This document shows, one piece after another, positions 42,422 to 51,184 of a stretch of 64,000 bases of DNA. A program made the translations under genes and the position numbers. The stretch is from a virus. Every line of letters begins with the position of its first letter. The first letter of the stretch is position 1. The notes under the pieces were generated by a model that ran no database searches, was not told the origin of the DNA, and was given only the letters and a program-made list of their open reading frames with translations. The stretch is taken from IMG/VR virus record IMGVR_UViG_3300032053_000017, positions 1 to 64,000 of that record; one strand, written 5' to 3'.

Positions 42422-42728
42422 TCACGGCTTTCGGCTTACTTCACCTTTTGCGCGGTCGCGTGAGCGGCCCAAACTTCCAGTTGAGTTGCTTGACTTGACC
42501 GAGGCTGACTATGCTGCGCAGCTGCGGGAGTACGGGTATGGCGAGCGCGCCATCCAGAAGGAGTTGGTCAAGCTGCGGGACTACCTTATCAAGATGACGC
42601 CAGTGGACACGACGCCGACTGTGCAGCCCGGTCCCGTTAAGGGTCGGCTGTTCAATGACTGGGCGCGTGCGGCGCGGAGACGGCGGGTACGAAAGGAATA
42701 CAGCGATGACGAGACGAACGAGCGGTAA
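42411..42728 (+). CDS. Hypothetical basic protein
   Basis: A 105-residue protein with a helical middle (YAAQLREYGYGERAIQKELVKL) and a strongly basic stretch (ARAARRRRVRKEY). It overlaps the previous gene by 11 bases and the next by 23. DNA or RNA contact is likely; function unknown. Confidence 0.55.
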   Translation: MDSDHGFRLTSPFARSRERPKLPVELLDLTEADYAAQLREYGYGERAIQKELVKLRDYLIKMTPVDTTPTVQPGPVKGRLFNDWARAARRRRVRKEYSDDETNER

Positions 42729-43059
42729 GATACCGGGTGTCGGGTATGTGCGCCAGTCTGTTTCTGTTGATGCGCTCCAGATGATCGGGCGGTGGCTGGT
42801 GGTTGCGGAGGAGTTCGACAATCCGGTGCAGGCGTCGGGTCTTTTGATTGTTCGCCCTGGCACGCTGAATACTGTGTTTGGACGGGTGCTGCGTGCTGGC
42901 CCAGAGTGTGAGCTTGATGGCGTTAAAGAGGGCGATCGAATCTTGTTTGAACGGTGGGCTGGCGGACGGTGGGCCTTGAAGGACGCAGAGGGACTTGATG
43001 TACGCGTACTTATCATGAGCGCGGACTCGATTGTCGCCCGTGTCGAGGTAACTGATTGA
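42706..43059 (+). CDS. GroES-like co-chaperonin, copy 1
   Basis: A 117-residue beta-barrel protein. RWLVVAEEFDNPVQASGLLIV, GRVLRAGPE, VKEGDRILFERWAGG and DVRVLIMSADSIVARVE follow the GroES plan, including the mobile-loop position and the final DIVA-type strand. Phage GroES homologues (for example T4 gp31) cap host GroEL to fold capsid protein. A second, divergent copy lies at 50191. ATG at 42706 chosen. Confidence 0.7.
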   Translation: MTRRTSGKIPGVGYVRQSVSVDALQMIGRWLVVAEEFDNPVQASGLLIVRPGTLNTVFGRVLRAGPECELDGVKEGDRILFERWAGGRWALKDAEGLDVRVLIMSADSIVARVEVTD

Positions 43060-43769
43060 TGCCGACAGGCGTATTTGAACGAACGCCCGAGTTACGCGCA
43101 CGGATTGGCGCGACTTTGAGGGGTCAGTCAAAGTCTCCTGAGCATTGTACGGCTATCAGTGCTGCTCGGAAGACATCTCCTGCGGCTGCTGCGCAGCTGG
43201 CGAGACTGCTTATGGATCCTGTGATACGGATGAAGCGAGGTACGTCATTGAGGATGAGCCTAAAGGCTATTGCTCAACGGGAGATGCTTAATCACGATCC
43301 CACAATTATGGCGAGGAGGCGTGAGTCACTGAGGACAAGTCCGAAAGCGAAAGCCCATAATCAAGTCGTGGGTGCTATGGGCAGGGCGGCCGCACGTCAA
43401 GCCCATCCTACTGGTATCGAGTGTATCTTGCGCGAGTTCCTGTTGCCGACGCTCCTGCCTGGGCGGCGTATACTTAGCGAGCACCGTATCAAGTGCCCTG
43501 CGGATTTTCGCAATCAGCTTATGTATCAGGTCGATGCCTATGTCCCGGCCCTCCGTCTGGTGGTTGAGGCCGACGGCGACTATTGGCACGGCCTGCACGA
43601 CGTGCGGGTTCGCGACTACTACAAGGATGAGTTCTTGCGGACCGACGGTTTCACCGTGGTCCACTTCATGGGGAATGAGCTCAACGCGTGGGTCGGCGGG
43701 CGGGACCCTGGTTCAGAGTTTTGGCGGAAGATAGACATCCTCTTGGCAGTGGTCAGGGAGGAGGAATAA
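43059..43769 (+). CDS. Vsr-like homing-type endonuclease, copy 2
   Basis: A 236-residue relative of the protein at 8441-9031. The N-terminal about 115 residues carry NUMOD-like repeats (TPELRARIGATLRGQSKSPEHC and similar). The nuclease part has TGIECILREFLLPTLLP, YQVDAYVPALRLVVEADGDYWH and VVHFMG. The near-identical middle block shows recent copying. It lies between a GroES-like gene and the portal, an insertion of a mobile gene in the structural module. ATG overlaps the preceding stop. Confidence 0.75.
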   Translation: MPTGVFERTPELRARIGATLRGQSKSPEHCTAISAARKTSPAAAAQLARLLMDPVIRMKRGTSLRMSLKAIAQREMLNHDPTIMARRRESLRTSPKAKAHNQVVGAMGRAAARQAHPTGIECILREFLLPTLLPGRRILSEHRIKCPADFRNQLMYQVDAYVPALRLVVEADGDYWHGLHDVRVRDYYKDEFLRTDGFTVVHFMGNELNAWVGGRDPGSEFWRKIDILLAVVREEE

Positions 43770-43773
43770 CAGC

Positions 43774-45759
43774 ATGAGCTGGCAGACCTATCTGCGGTCA
43801 GTGATGAACCGCGCACTTGTGCCACCGGGTGGACAGAGCCTCGGCGCTGGCCCCAGCTCGTATGGATCGAACCTCATGGACTTCCTAGGGGAAAGGATCC
43901 AGGCGGGAGGCTCGGGGCTGTCTACTGCGGAGTTTGCGCGTGACGTGATGCTGAAGTCTGCCGCGCACGCTTCTGGTGGACTCATAGGCATTAACGACTA
44001 CGGGTTCAAGGGCAAGCGCCAGTACATAGCCGACAGGCGCTACCTGCTGGACCTTTATGTCATACACTACAACAACTCTGACATCAGGACGGTGACCACC
44101 CACCTTCGGAATGAGATATTCCGGCGCGGCATCGAGTGGGAGCCGGCATTTGAGTGGAAGTGCGGGCAGTGCGAGAAGGAGTACACTTCGTCTGAGGCTA
44201 AGACGATGAAGAATCGCTGCCGTGCGTGCGGTCCTTGGCATAAGGTCGTGGATGGCCAGAAGGTGCTGCTTGGCGCGGATGGCAAGCCTGTCAGAGACGA
44301 GCAGCGACCCGATGGTCGGGTGGCAAAGACAAAGCCGGCACGACCGCCGCTCTATCAGCCAGACGAGCGACAGAAGAAGCGGTTTGAGGGTTTCTTGACC
44401 GAGGCGAACTACTTTGGACAGAGCCTCGAGACCGTTCTCAGGGAGTGCGAGGACGATATCAACACGATCGATGATGCGTTCTTGTACTTGCGACCCGAGT
44501 ACACCATCCGTGCGGAGGATCACCAGGCCGCGATTGAGGGTAAGGATGTCCACCCGCAGAAGACGGTAAGGCACATCTTGCGGCTGGACCCGGTATTGAT
44601 CGAGTATGACCTCGACTACCGTGGCATTCCCGGTATGCGCCATCATCTGTGTGTCTTTCACCGGGAAAACATCATGGAGGTCCCGCCTGAGGAGGGATGG
44701 GAAGAGGAGTGGAAGGGTAAGTGCGGTGTCTGCGGACTTCAGACGTACCCTGTCTACTACAAGTACAACGAGCAGTACCTCCAGGGTGGCTATGGATCTG
44801 CGCAGACGAAGGTCATGTATCTGCTGCGCGATGAGGTTGTTCACTGGAGTTACTACACGCCGACGGAGCTCTATGGATACCCGCCTATCCTGAGCATCTA
44901 CGAGAAGGCTCTGACGCTTATCGGTATGGACCGGTACGTCTATGATTATTTCTACGAGCGCAAGGTCCCGCAGGGGATCATAGCGACGGCGACCGACGAC
45001 CCGCAGGGTATGGAGCAGCGCAAGGCCACGATCGAGGCGCGCATGCGGCAGGACCCCCACTACATCCCCTGGATCGCCGTGTCGAGCAAGACCGGCCAGG
45101 GGCGGACCGAGTTCGTACGGTTCGCTTACAGTCTCGATGAGCTGAACTACCTTCCGGTCCGTGACGAGATCAGGGAGCGTATCGCCGGCCTCTACGGCGT
45201 GTCCGCCATCTGGATGTCCTCGACCCAGAGCTCGGGCGGGCTCAACAACGAGAGCCAGCAGCTTGTCGTCATGAGTCGTGTGGTTGAGGGCAAACAGCGC
45301 ATCTACCACGAGGCGGTGTTCCCGCCCCTCATCGCCGCGTTTGGCATCACCGATTGGCACCTTCAGCTGCGGCAGCCGGAGGAGATGTCAGAGTTGGCGG
45401 AGATACAGGTACAGACCTCGAAGGCAGCTTGGGCCAGCACTATGGCTAGTATGGGCTTCGGCGTTCGGTACGACCAGGGCAAGGACGAGTACGAGATCTT
45501 CGGCGAGGTCAAGCCGGCGACAGAGCGTCAGCAGCAACAGGGCGGCGAGGCTGGAGGTCAGCCCGGCGGTGGAGGCGCAGCGGGCGGTGGACCGCCGGTG
45601 CCTGGTACATTTGGGTTGATGCAGAAGTCTGACCCGGGCGCTGAGGAGACGGCTGAGGGCGATATCGATGGGATCATCGATGAGCCGCCTCAGGAGCCTA
45701 TGGACACGCGCGGTGAGGAAGAGGATGTTGTACTGGGTATAGATGATGACCTCTGGTAG
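43774..45759 (+). CDS. Portal protein with zinc-finger insertion
   Basis: A 661-residue portal candidate. The alpha/beta core and clip region occupy residues about 230-560 (HWSYYTPTELYGYPPI, then LPVRDEIRERIAGLYGVS). Two unusual inserts carry CGQCEKEY...CRACGPW (about 129-151) and CGVCGL (about 316), probable zinc knuckles. The C-terminus is Gln/Gly/Pro-rich and acidic. The portal forms the DNA gateway at one capsid vertex; it follows terminase and precedes the Mu-F-like gene as usual. Confidence 0.8.
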   Translation: MSWQTYLRSVMNRALVPPGGQSLGAGPSSYGSNLMDFLGERIQAGGSGLSTAEFARDVMLKSAAHASGGLIGINDYGFKGKRQYIADRRYLLDLYVIHYNNSDIRTVTTHLRNEIFRRGIEWEPAFEWKCGQCEKEYTSSEAKTMKNRCRACGPWHKVVDGQKVLLGADGKPVRDEQRPDGRVAKTKPARPPLYQPDERQKKRFEGFLTEANYFGQSLETVLRECEDDINTIDDAFLYLRPEYTIRAEDHQAAIEGKDVHPQKTVRHILRLDPVLIEYDLDYRGIPGMRHHLCVFHRENIMEVPPEEGWEEEWKGKCGVCGLQTYPVYYKYNEQYLQGGYGSAQTKVMYLLRDEVVHWSYYTPTELYGYPPILSIYEKALTLIGMDRYVYDYFYERKVPQGIIATATDDPQGMEQRKATIEARMRQDPHYIPWIAVSSKTGQGRTEFVRFAYSLDELNYLPVRDEIRERIAGLYGVSAIWMSSTQSSGGLNNESQQLVVMSRVVEGKQRIYHEAVFPPLIAAFGITDWHLQLRQPEEMSELAEIQVQTSKAAWASTMASMGFGVRYDQGKDEYEIFGEVKPATERQQQQGGEAGGQPGGGGAAGGGPPVPGTFGLMQKSDPGAEETAEGDIDGIIDEPPQEPMDTRGEEEDVVLGIDDDLW

Positions 45760-46621
45760 TCCTGGTCCTCGGTACACATTGTATCCCGGCGTGCGGGATA
45801 TTGCTCAGAGCCTCGAGAGTGTGCTCGGTGATGCGTACACCGGGCTTCTAGACAAGATCGTCGAGGATTGGCGTGCTCAGGGGGGCATGCTGACTCCGAC
45901 GCTTGCTCGGCAGATCGTTGAGAGAGAACTGCTTGAGTGGCCGATGATCACGGCGGGGCAGTACGCTGGACTGATCGACGATATCTTCATCGCCGGGTTC
46001 ATGGTCGGGATCGCAGACACGGGTGTACGCGTAGGACCTGACCATGGTGATGCGATGGCTCTGGACTGGATCAAGAGTAACCAGCATGGGTTCATCCCGG
46101 CGTTGCAGCGGTTCGCGGATGATGAGCGGAAGTTCTTCGAGGATGTGCTTGGGGACGCATACAAGGGGGTTGACCGCGAGGGTCGTATACGTCCGTTTGA
46201 CCTCGACGACATGACCAGGCGAGTTCAGGAGCATACGCAAGCCACTAAGTCGAGCATCGAGCGGGTGGTACGCACTGAGACTGCTAAGGTTACATCGCTG
46301 GGCAGGATCGCGGCCTGGGATAACGACCCTGACAAATACCTCTATGATTATCACTGGGTAGCGACCCACGACGACAGGACGAAGGACGTTTCGCTCCTCT
46401 TTGAGCGTGAGGGGCCGTACGAGTTCGACGGCATCAAGCAGCGGTGGACCGAGGACCACAATAAGCCGTGGCCGGTCATTAACAGGCACACCAACAAGCT
46501 TGAGTATCAGACATCGGCGTTCAACTGTCGCTGTACGGCGGCCAGAGCGCCTAAGTCCCCAGATACGCTGCTCGCACAGGGGCTCATCACCCATGAGCAG
46601 TATGAGGCGATGACCACTTAA
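45743..46621 (+). CDS. Mu-F-like head morphogenesis protein
   Basis: A 292-residue protein. The C-terminal half has RVVRTETAKVTSLGRIAAWDN, HWVATHDDRTKDVS and the terminal SAFNCRCTAAR, the signature of phage Mu gpF/SPP1 gp7 minor head proteins that are packed with the portal. Starts at ATG-ATG overlapping the portal by 17 bases. Confidence 0.85.
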   Translation: MMTSGSPGPRYTLYPGVRDIAQSLESVLGDAYTGLLDKIVEDWRAQGGMLTPTLARQIVERELLEWPMITAGQYAGLIDDIFIAGFMVGIADTGVRVGPDHGDAMALDWIKSNQHGFIPALQRFADDERKFFEDVLGDAYKGVDREGRIRPFDLDDMTRRVQEHTQATKSSIERVVRTETAKVTSLGRIAAWDNDPDKYLYDYHWVATHDDRTKDVSLLFEREGPYEFDGIKQRWTEDHNKPWPVINRHTNKLEYQTSAFNCRCTAARAPKSPDTLLAQGLITHEQYEAMTT

Positions 46622-46623
46622 GA

Positions 46624-46633
46624 GGTATTCTAT
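46624..46633 (+). promoter_or_regulatory. Recurring motif GGTATTCTAT, copy 1
   Basis: Exact 10-mer located two bases after the Mu-F stop and about 20 bases before the metallophosphoesterase start. Further copies precede tRNA-Gln (58943) and a structured RNA element (59996). TATTCT is a weak -10-like hexamer, so it may be a phage-specific promoter or a processing site. Confidence 0.3.
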
Positions 46634-46652
46634 CTCTGGAGGGAGACTGATT

Positions 46653-48011
46653 TTGGAGATTTTCTGGACCGAGGAACGAAAGCGGGCGCTGGCCGACTGC
46701 GTGGGCACAGAACAGATGCGCGCAGCATTTCCTGACCATGACCTTCATTATCTTGTCCAGCGACGCGCGCTATTTCGAAGGCAGCTGAAGGCACGCGGCG
46801 AGACGGTGCCAGAGGGGCGCAAGAGTCGGGCGTATGTCGCCGTAGAGGGCAGAGCGGTGGTGGAAGGGTCAGTGGATCAAGACATACTGATGTTGAAGGA
46901 TCAGCGCATTGACCTGTTGACAACTGTCAACAAAACTCTTAAGGCTAAGCTGGCGCATGCCATCGGCGACAAGTCTGTGCTTGAGGCGCTGCGCTATACG
47001 TCTGATGAGGAGGCCAAACTGGTTCGCGCGAGTTTCGCCTCGTTGGGTTCCTCTGAACTGCCGATCCCAAACATCATCCACAAGCACCCTCAGGACGCGG
47101 TGCTGTTCGAGAGCTGCCTCCACTACGGTGAGGTGGTGTCGCTGGCTGAGACTGGCGGGATCAGCAGCTATGATATCCCGACGGCCCAGGCCGCGTACCA
47201 GGTCTTGACTGAGGCAACGCTGGACCTACTGCGTAATCACCATTCAGGCGAGCAGTTCGAGACGGTGTGGGTTATCGACGTGGGCGACAACGTGTCGGGC
47301 GACATCCATGATGAGTTGAAGATCACGAATGAGCGGCCTATTGTCAGTCAGGTCAAGGGGGCGGCGCTGCTGAAGTCGCTGCAGTTGCGCGATATAGCCC
47401 GGCACTTCAAGCGCGTAGTGTTCGTAGGACTGCCGGGTAACCACGCGCGGACTACGCGCAAGCCCAGCTTCAAGCAGAAGTCTGAGGACTCGTTCGACCG
47501 TGCGGTATACGAGGACATGGCGCTGCTACTGTCGCAGATCCCGAACGTTGAGATGCGCATTCCGCGGTCGTCTCGCGAGGTCGTTAACATCAACGGGCAC
47601 AACTTCATGTTTGAGCATGGGGACAGTATCCCGTCCTGGATGGGCATTCCCTTCTATGGTGCCCAGCGCGAGGACGCTAAGTTGACCAAGCTCTACACCA
47701 ACTATTTCAACCAGGGGTTCCGTTACTTTGGGTTCGGGCACTTCCATCAGGTGGGGTTCCTTCAGACGCCGGGCGGTGGTGAGATGATCATGACTGGCTC
47801 GCCGAAGGGCGGTGATGAGTTCTCGTTGGGCAGACTTTCGACTGCGTCACAGCCTTCACAGATCCTGTTTGGGGTGCATCCGACGCGTGGGGTATCATTC
47901 AGGTACCCGTTGGACTTGAGCACCCGTGATCCGGAGATACATACGGAATACCAGTTTGAGCTGTCAGACATGACTCTGCTGGAAGCCGCAAAGGGGCTTG
48001 GGTTGCTGTAG
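46653..48011 (+). CDS. Calcineurin-like metallophosphoesterase
   Basis: A 452-residue protein. The metal motifs appear in order: IDVGDNV, VGLPGNHAR, FEHGDS and FGHFHQVG, the five-block phosphoesterase core (about residues 210-370). Phage members are nucleases or phosphodiesterases (SbcD/Mre11-like or unknown). Being within the head module suggests a role in DNA processing during packaging, or only a shared operon. TTG start with GGAGGGAG upstream; a GGTATTCTAT motif precedes it. Confidence 0.8.
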   Translation: MEIFWTEERKRALADCVGTEQMRAAFPDHDLHYLVQRRALFRRQLKARGETVPEGRKSRAYVAVEGRAVVEGSVDQDILMLKDQRIDLLTTVNKTLKAKLAHAIGDKSVLEALRYTSDEEAKLVRASFASLGSSELPIPNIIHKHPQDAVLFESCLHYGEVVSLAETGGISSYDIPTAQAAYQVLTEATLDLLRNHHSGEQFETVWVIDVGDNVSGDIHDELKITNERPIVSQVKGAALLKSLQLRDIARHFKRVVFVGLPGNHARTTRKPSFKQKSEDSFDRAVYEDMALLLSQIPNVEMRIPRSSREVVNINGHNFMFEHGDSIPSWMGIPFYGAQREDAKLTKLYTNYFNQGFRYFGFGHFHQVGFLQTPGGGEMIMTGSPKGGDEFSLGRLSTASQPSQILFGVHPTRGVSFRYPLDLSTRDPEIHTEYQFELSDMTLLEAAKGLGLL

Positions 48012-48014
48012 ATC

Positions 48015-48317
48015 ATGGTTGAGGAGAACGCGGTACAATTTTCGCCAGAGGAACTGCTCTACTACCTCTACCTGAAGCGGCGGCGCAAGGCTGGGGAAGT
48101 TGGCTCGCGTATGACCATGGGTGATGTTGTTGTGGCGCACAACAAGCTTCGTGCTTTACTGGGTGACGGCATGACCATATCCGAGGAGGGAGATGTAAGC
48201 TCGGTGAAGAGCACGGCGGGGCCGCTACAGGTCGAGATGACTGAGGAGATGCAGGCGCTCTGTGATCTGCTTTACGTTGAGATCTCGAGCGAGCAGGGAG
48301 GGGAGGATGCCCCTTGA
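48015..48317 (+). CDS. Hypothetical protein, head module
   Basis: A 100-residue acidic helical protein, ATG three bases after the phosphoesterase. Basic KRRRKAG patch near residue 21. It overlaps the HK97-gp10-like gene by 11 bases. Possibly a neck or head-completion factor; no motif. Confidence 0.5.
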   Translation: MVEENAVQFSPEELLYYLYLKRRRKAGEVGSRMTMGDVVVAHNKLRALLGDGMTISEEGDVSSVKSTAGPLQVEMTEEMQALCDLLYVEISSEQGGEDAP

Positions 48318-48729
48318 GAATAGACTCGTACGCGCGATGACCCGTGGCCTGCAGGACTTTGGTGAGGCCGTGTTTCTCCTCTCGCAGCAGCCTGGCTACG
48401 TTCCAGTAGATAAGGGCACACTGAAGAAAAGCGGGGTTTTCAGGTTGCTGCCCAATGGTTTTGAGATCGTGTACCGCACTCCGTATGCGGCGCCAGTTCA
48501 TTTTGGGGTTCCTGAGCATGATGAGACGGTTCGACGGCATTGGGTGCGTCCTTTCAGAAGGATCAAGCCACGTTCAACGCTGGTGCACGGGCACTTCCGG
48601 GGTCCGTTTGGACGGCACATGAGCACACGGGAAGCTCGGCCCTGGCTGCAGAACGCTGTTGACAGTCTATATCCAGAGATCGGCAAATACTTGAAACGGC
48701 GACTCGTCATTGAGTTCCAAGGGCGGTAA
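48307..48729 (+). CDS. HK97 gp10-like head-tail joining protein
   Basis: A 140-residue protein. PVDKGTLKKSGVFR and IVYRTPYAAPVHFG are the conserved core of the HK97-gp10/neck family, where the small beta-sandwich plugs the head-tail interface. ATG at 48307 has GGGAGGGGAGG upstream. The preceding in-frame extension overlaps the upstream gene and is unlikely. Confidence 0.75.
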   Translation: MPLENRLVRAMTRGLQDFGEAVFLLSQQPGYVPVDKGTLKKSGVFRLLPNGFEIVYRTPYAAPVHFGVPEHDETVRRHWVRPFRRIKPRSTLVHGHFRGPFGRHMSTREARPWLQNAVDSLYPEIGKYLKRRLVIEFQGR

Positions 48730-48730
48730 G

Positions 48731-48931
48731 ATGGCAGCCAGGCAACGTCGATATCGTAAGGCTACAGTGTCCGCGCGGGTGCTCGCTGCTGAGCTAGCTG
48801 CCGCGGTCCGCAAGTATGTGGTGCCTGCCGAAAGTGGTCCGAGGAAAAAGACATTCAGGCGTATCAATCCGCTCAATCTGCCAGACGACGCTGGCGCAAG
48901 CTACGGCAGTAACTACGGACCTGTCTCGTAG
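48731..48931 (+). CDS. Small basic protein
   Basis: A 66-residue Lys/Arg-rich protein (MAARQRRYRKATVSAR, then SGPRKKTFRRI). Possibly a DNA-condensing or head-internal protein. Starts one base after the neck gene. Confidence 0.5.
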   Translation: MAARQRRYRKATVSARVLAAELAAAVRKYVVPAESGPRKKTFRRINPLNLPDDAGASYGSNYGPVS

Positions 48932-48946
48932 GGGAAGGGGTAGTAC

Positions 48947-49405
48947 TTGAGACTCATCGGACTTGACTTATCGACGAAGAAGATCGCGATAGCTGTATAT
49001 GACGGCGAGGGTACCGTCCCGCGGTTCGTAGAGGTGGTTGCACGCGGCAGACACGCCACCGATAGGCTGGACGCTCTTCTGGTGAACTTCCGCAACCAAC
49101 TTGCACAGCTTAAGCCGGTGTGGGGCGCATTCATCGAGGACGTCTCGTTTGTCAGGAGTCGTCGCGCTGAGCTGGACCTGGCACAGGTCTTAGGCGGGGT
49201 GAAGGCGCACTTGATTGAGGCCGGGATCACCTACATAGCAGTCAACAACATGACCTGGAAGCATGATCTGGGACTCGGGGGGCGAGCGTCCAAGACTAAC
49301 ATCGCCGAGTACGTCAGTGAGCGTTGGCTCGGCTTGGTGGTGCCGAGTCAAGACTGTGCTGACGCGCTTTGTGTGCTTGAGTGGGGGGTTCTGCAAGATG
49401 GGTAA
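48947..49405 (+). CDS. ruvC: RuvC-like Holliday junction resolvase
   Basis: A 152-residue RNase-H-fold nuclease. GLDLSTKK gives the first catalytic Asp, FIEDVSFV the second acidic residue, and SQDCADALCVLEWG the late acidic pair, as in RuvC. It would resolve branched DNA before packaging. TTG start with GGGGAAGGGG upstream. Confidence 0.75.
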   Translation: MRLIGLDLSTKKIAIAVYDGEGTVPRFVEVVARGRHATDRLDALLVNFRNQLAQLKPVWGAFIEDVSFVRSRRAELDLAQVLGGVKAHLIEAGITYIAVNNMTWKHDLGLGGRASKTNIAEYVSERWLGLVVPSQDCADALCVLEWGVLQDG

Positions 49406-49637
49406 GAATGCACAGAGGCGGCGGGAGGTTAAGGCCGCACGGCCTGCAGGGGTGGCGAGCGTGCTTATCCCTCTACGGGGGAGCCGGGCGCTGCGTCGGA
49501 GATTTGATCGGGTGATGCATAACGCGATTACGCGCGAGATGCGGCGTGCACAGCGTAGACACGTAGTGGAGGAGACCGATGGTGACGGCAGTAAAGCCAA
49601 AGCCCCAGACGGTCCAGACGATCAGAGTTCCGGTTGA
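49398..49637 (+). CDS. Small basic protein
   Basis: A 79-residue protein. ATG at 49398 overlaps the resolvase end by eight bases. Very basic N-terminal two thirds, then an acidic tail. The unusually long 59-base overlap with the next gene makes one of the two starts uncertain. Confidence 0.45.
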   Translation: MGKNAQRRREVKAARPAGVASVLIPLRGSRALRRRFDRVMHNAITREMRRAQRRHVVEETDGDGSKAKAPDGPDDQSSG

Positions 49638-49815
49638 GCTCAACAGAGTCGTAGATCGGGACCGGTTCTTCATCTTTGTCGCTGACCTGCTGACAGCTCT
49701 CGTAGATCGGCGCGAGAAGTACGCCATGCTGGCGGCCGGTAGGGGTCAGATGACTGTATTTCTAGGCGACCACGAGTACGACGTGCGCAACGCTCAGCGT
49801 CCCAAGGAGAGGTAA
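49579..49815 (+). CDS. Hypothetical protein
   Basis: A 78-residue protein with GGAGG before the ATG. Beta strand TIRVPVELN and helix FIFVADLLTALVDR, ending in a basic tail. Overlaps the previous gene. Function unknown. Confidence 0.5.
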   Translation: MVTAVKPKPQTVQTIRVPVELNRVVDRDRFFIFVADLLTALVDRREKYAMLAAGRGQMTVFLGDHEYDVRNAQRPKER

Positions 49816-49816
49816 G

Positions 49817-50194
49817 ATGCCAGACGATGAGTCGGCCTACACTATGGAGTTCGACGAGATCCTTGCCCTTCTGAATGGCCCGCAGGAGTCATTTCCTGAA
49901 CTGCGCGGGCAGGCGGAGGCGTTGATGCTCGGCAAGTATGACGAGATGATTCATCAGGTCGCTCATCATATGCTGCTCTTGGGTATGGTAGCTCCCACCC
50001 GCTGCGACATCATGCAGCCCGTGCTGTACACGATGATCGTTTTCGGTTACATACTTGGTGCGACAGGCGCGAAACTGTCTCCTGATGAGGAGGGCGCGGA
50101 GCCGAAGCGCATCATGAGCGGTGAGGAGCTGGGCAAGCTACTGGGTGACCTTGATTTGAATCTGGAGTCAGACAGTGAGGAGAAAATAGAATGA
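49817..50194 (+). CDS. Hypothetical acidic protein
   Basis: A 125-residue acidic, helical protein. HMLLLGMVAPTRCDIM and YTMIVFGYILGA could form a hydrophobic hairpin. ATG one base after the previous gene; overlaps the GroES-like gene by four bases. No family recognised. Confidence 0.5.
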   Translation: MPDDESAYTMEFDEILALLNGPQESFPELRGQAEALMLGKYDEMIHQVAHHMLLLGMVAPTRCDIMQPVLYTMIVFGYILGATGAKLSPDEEGAEPKRIMSGEELGKLLGDLDLNLESDSEEKIE

Positions 50195-50532
50195 CGGCTG
50201 TATACACGCCGATCGACAACCGGGTGTTGGTAGAGGTTGTCCGTCCCAGTGCGGAGACTGTCGGGGGAATCTTTATCCCTGAGTCGGCGCAGGAGATCTC
50301 GGCTGTCGGAATAGTGCTGGCGCGCGGCCCACTGGCGTACGAGGCCATCGTAGTAGGTGCTCGCGTGCTCTTTCATCCGCTCTTGGTTGATGAGGCATGG
50401 GATGAGGATGGCAGGCGGCTGGCGTTCATGCTCGATGATAACATCTACGCGGTCATAGCAGACGCCTATGATGGTACTGGGAGGATCCCTGACACACTGC
50501 CAGGAACACTGTTGAGTGATAAAGGAGAATAG
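50191..50532 (+). CDS. groES: GroES-like co-chaperonin, copy 2
   Basis: A 113-residue beta-barrel protein closer to canonical GroES than the 42706 copy. PIDNRVLVEVV, a mobile-loop segment SAETVGGIFIPES, SAVGIVLARGP, GARVLFHPL and DDNIYAVIAD are present. It should cap GroEL-type chaperonins to fold phage structural proteins. ATG overlaps the previous stop (ATGA). Confidence 0.8.
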   Translation: MTAVYTPIDNRVLVEVVRPSAETVGGIFIPESAQEISAVGIVLARGPLAYEAIVVGARVLFHPLLVDEAWDEDGRRLAFMLDDNIYAVIADAYDGTGRIPDTLPGTLLSDKGE

Positions 50533-50534
50533 CG

Positions 50535-50924
50535 GTGCAGGTTGAGCTGGTAACACTTCTGGGTATCTTTGCGGCGGCGTGCGCGGTCAACCAGATCTCG
50601 CACCTGATCTTGGAGGGAAGCCTGTTCGCAGGGCTGCGGCGGTGGGCGGAGCAGAAGGAGTTCGTGCGCGAGGGGCCCGGGGTGAAGGGCATAGCGCTGC
50701 GTGAGAAGAGAGGCCTCTTTTCATCATACATCCGCGGGTTGTTTGACTGTCGGCTCTGCTTCGCGCAGGAGGTCGCCGTCGCGGTGACGTGGGCGACACT
50801 CGCGCTGGCGTATTCGGTTGACCCGGGGTTGACAAGCTGGCAGGGCTGGGCGGGAGCTGCAGTCTTTGGCCCGTTCATTGTCGGTGGTGTTGACTGGATT
50901 CTCAACGCATGCAGGGAGAACTAG
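50535..50924 (+). CDS. DUF1360-like membrane protein
   Basis: A 129-residue protein with an N-terminal hydrophobic helix, a CRLCFAQEVAVAVTW segment (the CPYC-like core of DUF1360 proteins) and a further membrane helix (GAAVFGPFIVGGVDWIL). The family, found in phages and Bacillus, has no proven role. GTG start after GGAGAA. Confidence 0.65.
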   Translation: MQVELVTLLGIFAAACAVNQISHLILEGSLFAGLRRWAEQKEFVREGPGVKGIALREKRGLFSSYIRGLFDCRLCFAQEVAVAVTWATLALAYSVDPGLTSWQGWAGAAVFGPFIVGGVDWILNACREN

Positions 50925-50926
50925 TA

Positions 50927-51184
50927 GTGGACAGCGTGCCCGTCGGTTCGATAGTCGAGATAACCTGGTGCGACTCCGCGCAGCACATGCTGGAGTGGGC
51001 GACAGTTAAGGAGGCCGTGGGGTTTCCTCTAGCGACCGTCTACTCGGTCGGTTATCTTCTACTGGTGGACGACGAGAAGATCGTGCTTGCATCGGATAAA
51101 GATGGAGACGATGACGTTAAGAACTTCACTGTCATCCCGCGCGGGTGCGTGCTTATGCTTAGCGCATTGGGGGTGGCAGAGTGA
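50927..51184 (+). CDS. Hypothetical beta-rich protein
   Basis: An 85-residue protein. The GTG at 50927 is preferred (AGGGAG upstream); an ATG at 50909 lies inside the previous gene. VPVGSIVEITWCDS and VYSVGYLLLVDDEKIVLA suggest an SH3-like barrel as in many small phage proteins. Function unknown. Confidence 0.5.
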   Translation: MDSVPVGSIVEITWCDSAQHMLEWATVKEAVGFPLATVYSVGYLLLVDDEKIVLASDKDGDDDVKNFTVIPRGCVLMLSALGVAE

